NCBI RefSeq assembly: GCF_004210375.1
Contig: NC_134825.1
Span: forward strand, 75,445,558 to 75,509,557
Length of the DNA: 64,000 bases
Direction of reading: 5' to 3'
Source: Tachypleus tridentatus
Taxonomy: Eukaryota > Arthropoda > Merostomata > Xiphosura > Limulidae
Shown here: positions 45,355 through 56,200 of the stretch, one piece after another
How the letters are laid out: each line of letters starts with the position of its first letter
Numbering within the stretch: the first letter of the stretch is position 1
Notes under the pieces: generated by a model
Databases searched by the model: none
Seen by the model: the letters and a program-made list of their open reading frames with translations, nothing else
Told to the model about the DNA's origin: nothing
Made by a program: the position numbers and the translations under genes

Positions 45355-45550
45355 GTCTTTTGTTTATGTATGTTGTCGTGGTGTTGTATAACATATTGCC
45401 ATCTGTTTATGTACACCATTGTGTTGTTATATAACGTTGCCTAGTTATACATATCACTGTGGTGTTACATCACATGGATTATCTGCTTATGTATATCATT
45501 ATGGTGTTATGTAACTTACTGTTATCTGTTTATATGTACATACATATATC
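45355..45550. repeat. Short degenerate minisatellite, about 43-bp unit
   Basis: About four to five units with tctgtttatgta, atatcattatggtgttat and gtaac wording, just right of the hAT end. Confidence 0.65.
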
Positions 45551-46649
45551 GCTATGATATACATATATCACAGGATGAGAACTGAAGCCATATCTACTGT
45601 CAAACTGGACTTATATTCAATTATCTGAAGCTGTTCAAGACAAAATGATTCAAGACTGTCTTGTTTGCTTTGGTCACGGATAAAACATCCTAATTAAAGT
45701 AGTCTATAGTAATGCGTCACACGTATCTGCTATATGCAGTGTTGACGAGGTCTTTCACCGAATATCAGTGGATACTAAAGAAACAGTAGCGACTGAGATG
45801 TTATTTGCATTAACAGTTTTCTTGAACTTAACCGTTTTTGTGTGAATTGAATTTATAAGCTTTTGAAATGATTCTAATAACTTAATGAAAGTGAAGAAGT
45901 ATGTATAACAATTGTTATGCTAAACTGTAATCAGTTTTAAAAGCTAATTTTTCTGGTTGACTAAGTCGAAAGTGTCTGTACTTATCGGAAGTGCACGAAC
46001 TACAGTAGCGAACAATAATCAAATAAATGATTCACTGTATCTGATTTTTTTACACCTACACCTTTGGCCTCTTCCTTCCCCCTAACAATAGATATTCACT
46101 CTTTCGTTTTCATTGCTCCATCAGATATTTCAGGTTTTATGTTTAATTTGTTTTACCTCTAAGATAAGTTTGTACTTTTTATTATTTAAAAACTCTAGAG
46201 TTTACTCCGCAAGATGTCTCTACAAGTTGATGAGGTTTTATTTAATCCACATACAATTTTTCTGGTGAAACTTCCCACACTTACACAATGCTAGATATAT
46301 TTTCTTAGCGTCCGTAAATAGAGTTTTGCATTGTCGTTTAAAGGCCTTGTTTATATTACAGGCTCATATCATCAAATTAAACAAATAAAGGATAACATAG
46401 CGGTAGAATTTAAATCTTTTTCCATCAGCCGTAATGATGCGTTCTTTTTGCCTATTATTTTAGGGTAACATGAAATATACATTTAATTTGTATCGAGCAT
46501 TATTTTTATATATGAAACTATTTATTAGCAGCATCAAATGGACAGCGATAACCATAATTGGATGGCATTTTACAAAATTATCAAAACTGTTTTTAATAAT
46601 TAAAGGATTTTTTTGTTTCAAGTAAAACATATTAGAAACGTATTTATAA
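45551..46649. other. Intergenic stretch, nothing recognised
   Basis: AT-rich with no supported gene; the open frame 46460-46675 (-) runs into the SINE. Confidence 0.4.
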
Positions 46650-46884
46650 TGTTTGTTTGTCATAATTTCGCGCAAAGCTACTCAAGAGCTATCTGCGCTA
46701 GCCGTCTCTAATTTTGCAGTGTAAAATTAGAGGAAAGGCAGCTAGTCATTACCACCCACCGCCAACTCTTGGGCTACTCTTTCACAAACGAATAGTGGGA
46801 TTGACTGTCACATTAAAACGCCCTTACGACTGAAAGGGTGAGCATGTTTGGTATGACGGAGATTCGACCCCTTGACCCTCAGTG
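46650..46884 (-). repeat. SINE-A copy, head truncated
   Basis: Reverse-strand tail and body (gctagccgtctctaatttt, cgccaactcttgggctactc). The head is cut within the anticodon arm after ccttgaccctcag. Confidence 0.9.
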
Positions 46885-48301
46885 ACATTGTAGAGAAGAA
46901 ACAAAACTAAGAATGTTCGATAACGCAATCAACAAACTTCCCATGATGACGTTCACGGAATGGCTGGGATCTGCAAGTTCAATGTTACGGCTGGGAGCAT
47001 TAAGCCCAAGAGTTCCTTTGAACTTGCTGTGTGTGTGTGTGGGGGAGTGCCTCAAGAAAACACACTTTTACAGGACAGACGCCAAATATTCTACCTGTTC
47101 TGTACCCGATGCTGAAATAAGAAAAACGTAAGAAAGTATTAGTTTGTACATGAAATTAAGTTTTTATCAGAGGTTGTTTTAAGGTGTCTTGGAGGCCATG
47201 TATGTACTGTATGGAGATATTGTTTTGTGTGGGGCAGTAGTCAAGATATGTAGTGTAGTAGCTAAGATATTCCTTGTTTCTGCTGTTTGTAATATTTGTG
47301 AGCCTGTGTTGTTACCAGCATTTGATCCGATATTTTATTTAAGGGGTGGAGCGGCTATTTGATGTAATTGGGTCATGGTTTCCCGGAAAATGTTTCAAAG
47401 AATACAAAATGGTTGATTCCAATACGTTAAGCAGGAAGAGGGGTCTGGTTAGCCATTTTTCCTGGATTAGCTTCTGTGTATAATATCACACAGTGTAACA
47501 AAACAAAACTTATCTATGTTAATAAATATAAAACACATAGTTTAATTTTTATTTTGTTGTGTAAAATGATTAAGTTTAAGAGACAATTTTTAGGCCTAAC
47601 CAATGATTTTTATGACCTTTTGTAGACATAAATAACAACCCATTTGTATTTTATTTGAAAAAAAATACTGTATACACCACAGCAATGTATACAAAGAGAT
47701 AATAAGTCATTACATATAGAGAGATAAGAAGAGCAAATAAAACTATTGGCTGATCTTGAGTTCCTCCTCTTAAAGGCCAGTGGCCAGCGAGGCCTAGAGG
47801 GACTAAATGTTCATATTACTGACTAATAAAATGGTCAGTAAGCAAGGAACTTTTACCACTTTAAATCATATTCTATTAATCAGAATCACAGATCAATTAG
47901 CATACAACATGGTCATTTAAGGAAATAATGAGACAACGTTTACAGATCAGTTTTCACTAGGGTAAGTAATCAACCACTTAGAAGCTGATTTTTTAAATTT
48001 TATTTTCAAAGGCATACATGTAATACTAAGAGTCTTGATCAGTAAGTATTTGCTTATTCTATTTTATTTCCAGTTCTAAAGCAAACTGACGAACGCTGAA
48101 AAGTATATGAATTGTATCATAACTTTTTCACACTTTTTAACTGCAATCATTTTTGTTTTTATGATACATGCCAAAAATTGATGTAATATTTTATTCGATC
48201 TAAAAATTCTCCATTGTAATACATAATCAGATCATTGGATCAACGAAAACTAACAAAATATGAGACTGAAAATAATTTTGGAATATATGACATTATAAAT
48301 G
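46885..48301. other. Intergenic stretch, nothing recognised
   Basis: AT-rich. The open frame 46913-47131 (+) includes a (GT)n run and is not convincing. Confidence 0.4.
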
Positions 48302-48566
48302 AGGCCAGGCATGGCCACGTTATTAAGGCGCTCGACCCGTAATCTGAGGGTTTGAATTCCCATCGCACAAAACATGCACGCCCTTTCAGCCGTGAGGGCT
48401 TTTTAATGTGACGGTCAATCCCATTATTCGTTGGTGAAAGAATAGCCCAAGAGTTGGCGGTGAGTGATGTTTACTAGCTGCCTTCTCTCTAGTCTTATAC
48501 TGCTAAGTTAGGGACGGCTAGCGTAGATAGCCCTCGTGTAGCTTTGCGCAAAATTCAAAAACAAAC
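48302..48566 (+). repeat. SINE-A copy
   Basis: Head ggccaggcatggccacg, ctcgacccgtaatctgaggg with a short deletion in the B box, complete body and caaacaaa tail. Confidence 0.92.
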
Positions 48567-49577
48567 AAAAATATAATAATATAAAGCACTAATATAAACA
48601 AATAAAATTACCGCGAGCGAAACAAAGGGGTACAATAGTAACTCTGGCCACCTTTCTTTTAAAAAATAAATTCCTGCAACGATTTTATTTTTAGTTTCCT
48701 GACATATCTTACAAAGAATATTATCCGTGCACTGTTGCGTACATGTTATTCATTGGTCATCCTTACAAAAAGTATTCTGTAAATATATTTATTTATAATT
48801 TTCAGTGCATACACACTTAGATGTGAAAGGAATGATGAAATGTCGCGGATTTATGATGCCGAATTATGTGGACAAATACTGTCCCAGGAAGACTTTTCAT
48901 AAATAACGTTACATTTTCCTAATATTAAATGAAATATCAAGGTGTGTAACATTTACTGCTGTAAAGACAGTAACTATACACTGGATTAAAATATCTGAAA
49001 TTCATTCACGCAAATGTGAAGCAGATATTCACGTGAAGAAACGACGTTCACTCTGCAATCACTTTAAGACTGTAGTTTTGAGCAATGCCAATGCAACTCA
49101 CTAGTTGGGTGGAAACACATGTTGTTATTAGTTTTTGTAATACACTTTCAATTCTCGAACACGCTGTCAAGCTGAATAAACTCACGCTCTCGTTTGAACT
49201 GACAAGTTTGGTACATTTCAGCATGATGGTCATTCGTTCTGTCCCGAACTTTGAAACATTCTTGGTAGGCTAATGAGAGATTAATAGTTTCTAAAGGCTT
49301 TGATTTTTTTTTAGTAACCTTGCGCTAATGCAGTTGTCCATATCGTGGTAAACGTGGAAAGCACCTCCCGTATCACCATACATCGTGTTCTGAATGTTTT
49401 ATCGATACTAGGTATTTATTAGTTGACTACTCTACATGTGTATAAACAAGTAGTATTTGTTTCAAGAAAGACGATACAACTTCTGACATTGCTAAATGGT
49501 GTGTAGAACGTCAGAAATTGGAACCTCTTAAAATTTGTTTGTTTGTTGACTACGTTTTTTTTATGATACTTCCATAT
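48567..49577. other. Intergenic stretch with two weak exon-like segments
   Basis: 48806-48906 (+) and 49186-49269 (-) each have a splice-like border and a short open stretch, but they lie on opposite strands and neither has support. They are discussed among the rejected items. Confidence 0.3.
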
Positions 49578-49856
49578 ATAACGGTTTGTTCGTTTGTTTT
49601 GAATTTCGTGCAAAGCTGCACGAAGACTATTTCCGTTATCCGATCTTAATTTAAGCAGTGTAAGACTAGAGTGAAGACAGCTAGTCATCATCACCCACTG
49701 CCAACTTTTGGGCTAGTTTTTTAACAGCGATTAGTGGGATTGATTGTAACATTATAACGTCCCACGGCTGAAAGGGTGAGCATGTTTGGTGTGACGGGGA
49801 TTCGAACCAGCGACCTTCAGATTGCGAGTTGAATACCTTAACCACCTGTCCAAACA
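49578..49856 (-). repeat. SINE-A copy
   Basis: Reverse-strand tail gtttgttcgtttg, altered body (cactgccaacttttgggcta), and head with ggggattcgaaccagcgacc. Confidence 0.9.
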
Positions 49857-50274
49857 TAATGCTCGGTTCAGTTTTTACACAACGGATATATTTTTGAAAC
49901 TCCAACTGGACGGGAAGATTTTAGGAAAGTAATCTATTTTTGAAAACGCAAATAATGTAGTGTGTATAAAAGTAAATAAATACAAATATGCCTATTGAGC
50001 TTAATATGTTGATACGCGATAGCTGATTTTTTCAAATGCTAATTAAATTTAATATCGTTTCTCTACCGTGCTTCGGTATTTTATCCACTCCTGCCAGTAA
50101 TTAATTATTAAGTACTGAGTTCAACTGAGTGCTCTTTAAATAAGGCGCACAATTGATGTCACTTATACGGAAACTTGTTCAAGTTCTTCAGGCTCTTAAT
50201 TAAAAATAATATTCATCGAACCAATTCGTCTGTTCTTAGTCTGAGATTACGTTTTTACTCACTATTTTTGCAAT
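49857..50274. other. Intergenic stretch, nothing recognised
   Basis: No supported feature. Confidence 0.4.
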
Positions 50275-50553
50275 CTAAAGAATCATGTATACGAGATAAA
50301 CATTTAATATGATTCGAAAAAACTTGTTGGTTAGCATTTTATGGCGCAAAGCATCTAAGTTATCTGCGCCACAGAAAGTGTGGAAAACTCCAAGGAATAT
50401 CAATTTGGCTTTAGCATTCAATAATGCAAGTTCCTTAGTGATTGGCTGTAAACGATTAAACCGATGATCCATCATTGGCTGGTTTTTTTGTATTCTCATA
50501 GTTCTTAGTGAAGGTGCAACGTCCATGATACGCACACTCGCTGACATATACAA
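50275..50553 (-). CDS. Unrecognised 92-codon open frame
   Basis: The middle part (ITKELALLNAKAKLIFLGVF, HTFCGADNLDALRHKMLTNK) reads like ordinary protein rather than translated noise. The ends are hydrophobic and AT-driven. It points away from the orcokinin promoter and ends 9 bp short of its TATA box. It could be transposon debris or an exon of an unknown gene. I do not recognise the family. Confidence 0.2.
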   Translation of the reverse strand: MYMSASVRIMDVAPSLRTMRIQKNQPMMDHRFNRLQPITKELALLNAKAKLIFLGVFHTFCGADNLDALRHKMLTNKFFRIILNVYLVYMIL

Positions 50554-50561
50554 ACGTTATG

Positions 50562-50569
50562 TATATATA
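50562..50569 (+). promoter_or_regulatory. TATA box of the orcokinin gene
   Basis: TATATATA-like run 69 bp before the ATG. Initiation about 30 bp downstream would leave a 5'UTR of about 40 bases. Confidence 0.45.
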
Positions 50570-50630
50570 CGAGTGGAGAAAAGGCAGGTTTTCGAAGACC
50601 TGAAAACTATACTTATAAACTATTTACAAG

Positions 50631-52618
50631 ATGAGTAAGATAGTGGCGTTATCATTTATGTTTCTTGTAGTATTCATCCAGAATGTGAATGGGCAGCACT
50701 TAATTCAGGTAAACCACGTATAAAATGTTATTTTCTTATCATATATTTCAGAATTTTAATTATCACTCAAATAAAGAACCGGCTTTCATAATTGTAAATC
50801 TCGTTTATCTAGTTCTGTAGTTTTTAGTGTGTTTTTAACGCTACCTGTACTCGCTACTATTATTATGATTAAGTTAATGTAGACAATCAGTTATTGTGAA
50901 AGTTCCAAGTATGTCTTAAGTCGTTGTTGGCCTTTCTTCTTCTGTATTGCAAGAAACATCACAGCCAACAGTGGCTAACAACGTAATAATGTTGATTGAT
51001 TATCAATAAAGACTGGTAATCCTAAACCCTCAAACACATGTAGTTGCTTTATTAGATACATAGAATGTTTTCAAATTTCAGATTGTACAGAAGTTAAGTA
51101 AAATTTAAAATACAAATAACATTATGTCCATTGTCATACGTGTTGTATTAATAAACCAAATAATTCTTGTATAAAACTCGTTTTTCTAGCTTTAAACAAT
51201 ATGCCAGCAAGAGTGTCATATGAAAGAAATACTTAAGGTAGTGAGATTGTTTAGTAACGTAATCAGCTCTGTAGGAATAAAGGTAATGTAACGTTAAGGT
51301 CAGTGAGATTTGGAGCTAAATGTATAAATGTCTGTTTTCTCTAACTGAAAAAGACAGAGTTCCACATGTAATTTTAACCTTTTAAATTTCCACTTTTAGT
51401 ACATTTCCCAATGAAAAAACAACAACAAGAGAAAAATTAAAGCACAACATGCTAATTTAATTTCGTTCAAAAAACATGGATTGAAAATAAGAAACTGTAT
51501 CTGTTCAGCATACTTCCGGCTGTTATCATATTGTATTTTATTAACTTTATTGAAAAAACAAACAAACAGACATTGTTAAATGGTCGAAGTCTAAAGCCCT
51601 TTTACCAACTTATAATTTTCAATTTTACGTAAAACGAATATATTGTCATATTTCACGGACAATCCCATGCCAAGCTATTTTTAATATCTTTAATAAAAGT
51701 GGCAGCATTAACCCTCGGAACCATTTTAGTCTTAAAATAAACCTTTACATTATAGCTTTCCAACTTGCTCCCGGCTGGTTTCATGTGGTTATCAAGTATA
51801 GGAAGGATCACTTAGTTAAAATTTAATTTTCTAAAATAAAGTGTAAATCACTTATTACATATTTTTAATGAGCAAGATATTCAAATAATAATAAAAAAAG
51901 AGACAGTTATTTTCTTTGAATTTATAAATGATAGTTTAGAAGCTAAACTAGCCTGATCAAGCTCAGATCTCCTTTATGAGTAAGTTTTCTTTTATACGGA
52001 GACTTTTCGTCATTAGTCCTTGCGTAGTTCTTGAGATAATTTGAATAGATGGCCACGTCTCACTCACCTCTGCTCTAATACATTTCATTTATTTGATGTT
52101 CTTTCACTAGCGTCATCATAACTCGGGTTAGTATGACTTTTCAACTATCAATATCTTAAAAGGCAAAGTATTATTTGTATATTACTGCTAATTATCTATT
52201 ACGGAGCTATAAGTATACGGTGTTAATTGCTAACTAACAGTCTACCAACTGTTTCGAAGTTGAACAGTCCTGCTTTATACCAAATATCATAACCTTATTG
52301 TAAACAATTATAGAATGTTGTTGTTATTGATTTTAGAATAATATCGAGCCCATTCCGAGACATTTTAAAAGACTGAATCGCATGTTTGAAGAGTATTATG
52401 ACACTCCAGTCGAAGGAAATGTGGAATCTTTCCTCACTGTAGGGCAACAGTGGCCTCTGTGGTCCAGACGACACCTGATCAACAACGTAGAGGATAAAGG
52501 ATCATACAAGAAGAGAACCTTTGACGAAATAGATAGAGCTGCCTTTGGAGGTCTTAAAAAACGAAACTTCGACAAAATTGACATGGCTGCATTTAGTGGT
52601 CTCAAAAAGCGCGAATAA
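50631..52618 (+). CDS. Orcokinin-type neuropeptide precursor, two exons
   Basis: Exon 1 (50631-50708, 26 codons) encodes the signal peptide MSKIVALSFMFLVVFIQNVNG and ends at donor CAG|GTAAAC. Exon 2 (52337-52618) follows acceptor ttgattttag in phase 0, giving a 119-residue precursor. After an acidic spacer (42-69) come cleavage sites RR (70-71), KKR (84-86), KKR (100-102) and KKR (116-118) with one final Glu. They release TFDEIDRAAFGGL and NFDKIDMAAFSGL. Both are 13 residues and follow the orcokinin pattern N-F-D-E-I-D-R-x-x-F-G-x-x known from crustaceans and insects, where orcokinins are secreted neuropeptides acting on gut and clock circuits. The second peptide is unusual in having K4, M7 and S11. 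Having only two copies is few for this family. A further spacer exon in the intron cannot be excluded. Confidence 0.87.
50709..52336 (+). other. Intron of the orcokinin gene
   Basis: 1,628 bp between GTAAAC and TTTTAG. It has no SINE, which is notable given the density elsewhere, and no recognised exon. Confidence 0.75.
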
Positions 52619-53714
52619 TGGTCTTGCTCCAAATGTTTATAAAGTTAAAATTTCCAATGTTTTGTTCACTTAAATGAACAATAGAAAATCGTAGTTAATA
52701 TTGTAGCTCATGATATGATGAAGTTGAAATTATCACAAAAATGATAATATATTGATCGTTATATGTACATAATTCTTTTTTAATGAAAATACAACAGTAC
52801 TTAATGTGTTTACTTTTGATCAAATCAAAGTAAATTATTAATTCGTAAAGCATTTAAACAAACTCCAAGCCTCACTTAGAATTTTATTGTAATTTAAAAT
52901 TGAAATCTGTTCACGCACATTTTGAATGTTTACACGTAGCAATTGAATCTTCCAACTGGTACCCTTTATATTCTATACGTTTATGTTGGATTAACGTGTG
53001 CACAAACTGGGAAATTTTACTATAATAATATGCTCTATGTAAGAACATATATTATTCAGAGAAACTAAATGTAATAAAATCATAGCCTCTTAGGAAAGCT
53101 AGAATTTTGAATTTACCGTTTGAAAATAAGTTTTTTTCCTTATACCGTAACCCCTGATCAGCAATGGCTACAATTTTCCTTTTTCTTACATGCTTAAACA
53201 GATTATATTCGGTTTCCCTTTAATTTTATGGTAAATGCTTTTAATATAGTTTTGAATCATAATGCGTATTACCATATGTGGGATATAAAGACAAAGAGAG
53301 TTGTTCTTGTAAGCTTGTGTATGAAATAAAATCAATTCTTTAGATATTCGAAATTAAAAACTTTAGCTAATCACCATTCCTACTGTTGGAATAGATTTAT
53401 AACTGTGTGTGCTTTTTGTATGTATTTCTATATAGTCAGTTGGGCTTTATATCCAACAAAACAAGGACGTTTTCATATTTACTCCAATGATGAGTGACGT
53501 AGCAACGGCTAGTAACTAAATTTGGCATCAATCCGCGAATACAAGTTGTATCTGTTTCAAAATGCTCGCAAAACTACGATAGTCATACCTCATTTTTAAC
53601 TGAAAGTTTTAAGGTAAGACAACTGATCAACGGTATTCTAAGATAAAAGAACAGGAGTTTTGACCGTCACTTATATAGTGTACCTTTGACCAAAAAGTGC
53701 AGAATACCTTTTTG
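52619..53714 (+). other. 3'UTR and flank of the orcokinin gene
   Basis: AT-rich. AATAAA hexamers stand at 53073-53078 and 53325-53330. The transcript end is not determinable here. Confidence 0.4.
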
Positions 53715-54960
53715 TCTGGCCTGCTCAGGTGGTTAAGGCACTCGACTTGCAATCTCAGGGACGCGGGTTCGAATCTCCGTCCCATCAAACATGTTCGCTC
53801 TTTCAGTCATGGGGCATTATAACGTTACTGCCAATTCTACTATTCGTTAGTAAAAGAGTAGCCCGAGGTTGTGGGTGGTGATAATGATGACTAGCTGCTT
53901 TCCCTCTATAGAGTCTTTTACTGTTAAATTAGAAGTGGCTAGCGCAGATAGAGTTCGTATAGCTTTGCTCGAAATTCAAAACAAACCTTTTTGATAAAGC
54001 ATTTGAAACTGTATGTCATAAGAGTCTGCGGTTCCGTAAGTCAGAAATGAAACTATCGCATGGTATTATTCGTTGGCTGTCCAACTTGTCTAAAGACAGG
54101 AAATGTAATATAAAAGCGGAATAAACCTTTTCGAATTCATTTATTCAGACAGGTGTCCCACATTCTCTTCATCATGAGCGTTAACAATATGTCTCTAAAT
54201 GATACAAGTCATGGTTTTTCGTCGCAGTTCGCAGATGATGTAGCAGTTTGAAAAGTGTTCCAGCCTCGTTTACTGCAGCCACAAACATCCATTCTTAATT
54301 AAATAAAACAACATAATTCTGCCAAAAATATCGTATTAAAATCAATGTAACCATACTCGTTTTCGAAAAATTAACTACACACACACAAAAGATCTACCAG
54401 AACTGTGTATGAATGGAGCACTTCTCCAAATTAAAACATTAGCTAAATACCAAGGTCTAATATACATCACAAAATTAACTTGGGTTATACACCTAAACAA
54501 TAAAAAAAACCACCAAAGTTTAGCAATGCGCGAACTATGCAGAGTCTAACAGGTAAAAATAGCGGAGTGACAGCTAAAAACATAGAAAAAAATTCTATAA
54601 AGCATACATCAACTGCTTGAAAAACATACAGCACCAAAACAAATTAAAGCTAAATTATTAATACTACATAATACACTATTTACAACATAATAGCTAAACC
54701 AATTTCTTCAACATTTACGCACAAATACGTAAATATAAAAATACCAACCGACAGACTACTACACAGCTCATTAAATTATTTCGTAAAAACATTTGCAAAA
54801 TAACAATCTACTATGTGAACTCGAGCGTTTTTGCATACATGATGAAAATAGTCCTAAATACATTTTCCCTATTAACGTCAGAGAAAAAAATTACAGCCAC
54901 CTACTATTAAACATAGGTACAATGAACAATTCTAATTCACTATGACAAAATTAAGAATGG
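53695..54960 (+). pseudogene. LINE reverse-transcriptase relic, split by a SINE
   Basis: Pieces of a non-LTR reverse transcriptase in shifting frames: DKAFETVCHKSLRFRKSEMK and LSHGIIRWLSNLSKD just after the SINE, then FNSFIQTGVPHS-like wording, and the catalytic box FADD at 54228-54239 (QFADDVAV). After that come EFCQKYRIKIN-like and LCMNGALLQIKTLAKYLG-like wording. It resembles Jockey/CR1-type elements as I recall them. Stops and frameshifts throughout show it is dead. The 3' limit is uncertain. Confidence 0.75.
53715..53984 (+). repeat. SINE-A copy inside the LINE relic
   Basis: Head tctggcctgctcaggtggtt, B box cgggttcgaatctcc, altered body, tail aaaacaa. Exact 9-bp flanks acctttttg at 53706-53714 and 53985-53993. 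Removing the insert restores a continuous LINE reading (...LFDKAFETV). Confidence 0.92.
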
Positions 54961-55170
54961 CTATATATGCAACTGCTCTTGCTGATATTTAAAATAATTG
55001 AAAATGTAAAAAATACAACTGGAACTGTTCGTGTTGTATTTTTAGCACAATCGGATAAAGTGATAGTGTATTCAACACATTAATATAATTGTACACATCG
55101 ACATGACCCCGAGAAGGGTCAGAGTGAAAACATGGACCAGCTAAACTCTGGTAGTAATTAAATAAATATA

Positions 55171-56198
55171 CTCTTCAAAACAAGAAACGCAAAAGGGATA
55201 TTTTTTTTATTTTAAAGAGAAATATATGTAATAACGTTACAAGCTCAGAGTATGTGATGTTACACGTATTAAGGCACTGATTGTCAGACCAAAATGACAA
55301 TAAAAGTTGTGCACTTTGAAAACGGTAAAAAACAACGGAATTCTCGCCAAAACGCATTCGTGTCCAATAAATTTGTATGAGAGATCTGCATGTTCTGCAA
55401 GTGCAACATGTGCAAAATCCCTATAAAAGTGACGGGTTCTCGGTTTCCATAGCTCAGTGTTAAGCGACCGACACGCAATACACTTACGCCAAGACTGACT
55501 GAAGCACAACGCAACAACGCCATTGGTCGCTTGAAAGCAGGCGAATCTCGATCAGATGTTGCCAGAGCTGTGCATGTCCACCCAAGCACCATCACAAGGT
55601 TATAGAATTGTCACCAACAACATGGATCAACTCGTGACTGTCCACGATCTGGCAGACCTCGTGTGACCATGTCCGCACAAGATCGCTACATCCGGTTACG
55701 TCACCTTCGGGATAGGACCACCACTGCGACGTCTACTGCCTCAACCATACCAGGGCTGCGTAGGATTTCCGATCAGACCGTACGCAACCGTCTACAAAAT
55801 GCAGGAATCCGACCTCGACGTCCAGTCAGAGGAGTCATCCTCACCCAGCAACATCGTCAAGCACGGCTGCAGTGGACTCGGGCACATCGGGTATGGATGG
55901 CCTCATCGACGATGGAGGCATGTTTGGTTCAGCGATGAATCACGTTTTATGCTTCGTAGGCAAGATGGAAGGACTCGTGTTTACCGTCGCCGAGGTGAAC
56001 GTTTTGCAGCAAACTGTGTGCAGGATGCTGACAGATTTGGTGGTGGCAGCGTCATGATGTGGACTTCGCCTTTGCAGACTTTAGATGTTCAGCACTGAAT
56101 GTGCAAAGTTTCACACATGTCATACAGAACTACCCGGAATAAACTTGTTAACAATTTGTCTCAAATTTTGCCTTTTGCGTTTCTCTTTTCTTGAAGAG
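55171..56198 (+). mobile_element. Tc1-like transposon, internally deleted
   Basis: TIRs ctcttcaaaacaagaaacgc and its near-complement at the right end, TA at 55169-55170 and 56199-56200. Only 1.03 kb because the second half of the transposase is missing. Confidence 0.92.
55490..56070 (+). pseudogene. Truncated Tc1-like transposase
   Basis: RLTEAQRNNAIGRLKAGESR starts the DNA-binding part, which is broken by one stop (STITRL*). SGRPRVTMSAQDRYIRLRHL and the second helix-turn-helix (RRISDQTVRNRLQNAGIRPR) follow. After a frame change comes WFSDESRFML with the first catalytic Asp, then GERFAANCVQDADRFGGGSV. The sequence stops at GGGSVMMW, so the second Asp and the Glu of the catalytic triad are absent. 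Confidence 0.9.
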
Positions 56199-56200
56199 TA

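Noticed and set aside
48806-48906. + strand exon-like segment after ataattttcag
   Set aside because: Two overlapping frames both stay open and look equally protein-like, which argues for chance, and no other exon supports either.
49186-49269. - strand exon-like segment (ctcattag|CC ... C|gtgagt) encoding YQECFKVRDRTNDHHAEMYQ
   Set aside because: It looks protein-like with two Cys and plausible splice borders, but no partner exon or known family was found, and 84 bp is too short to stand alone.
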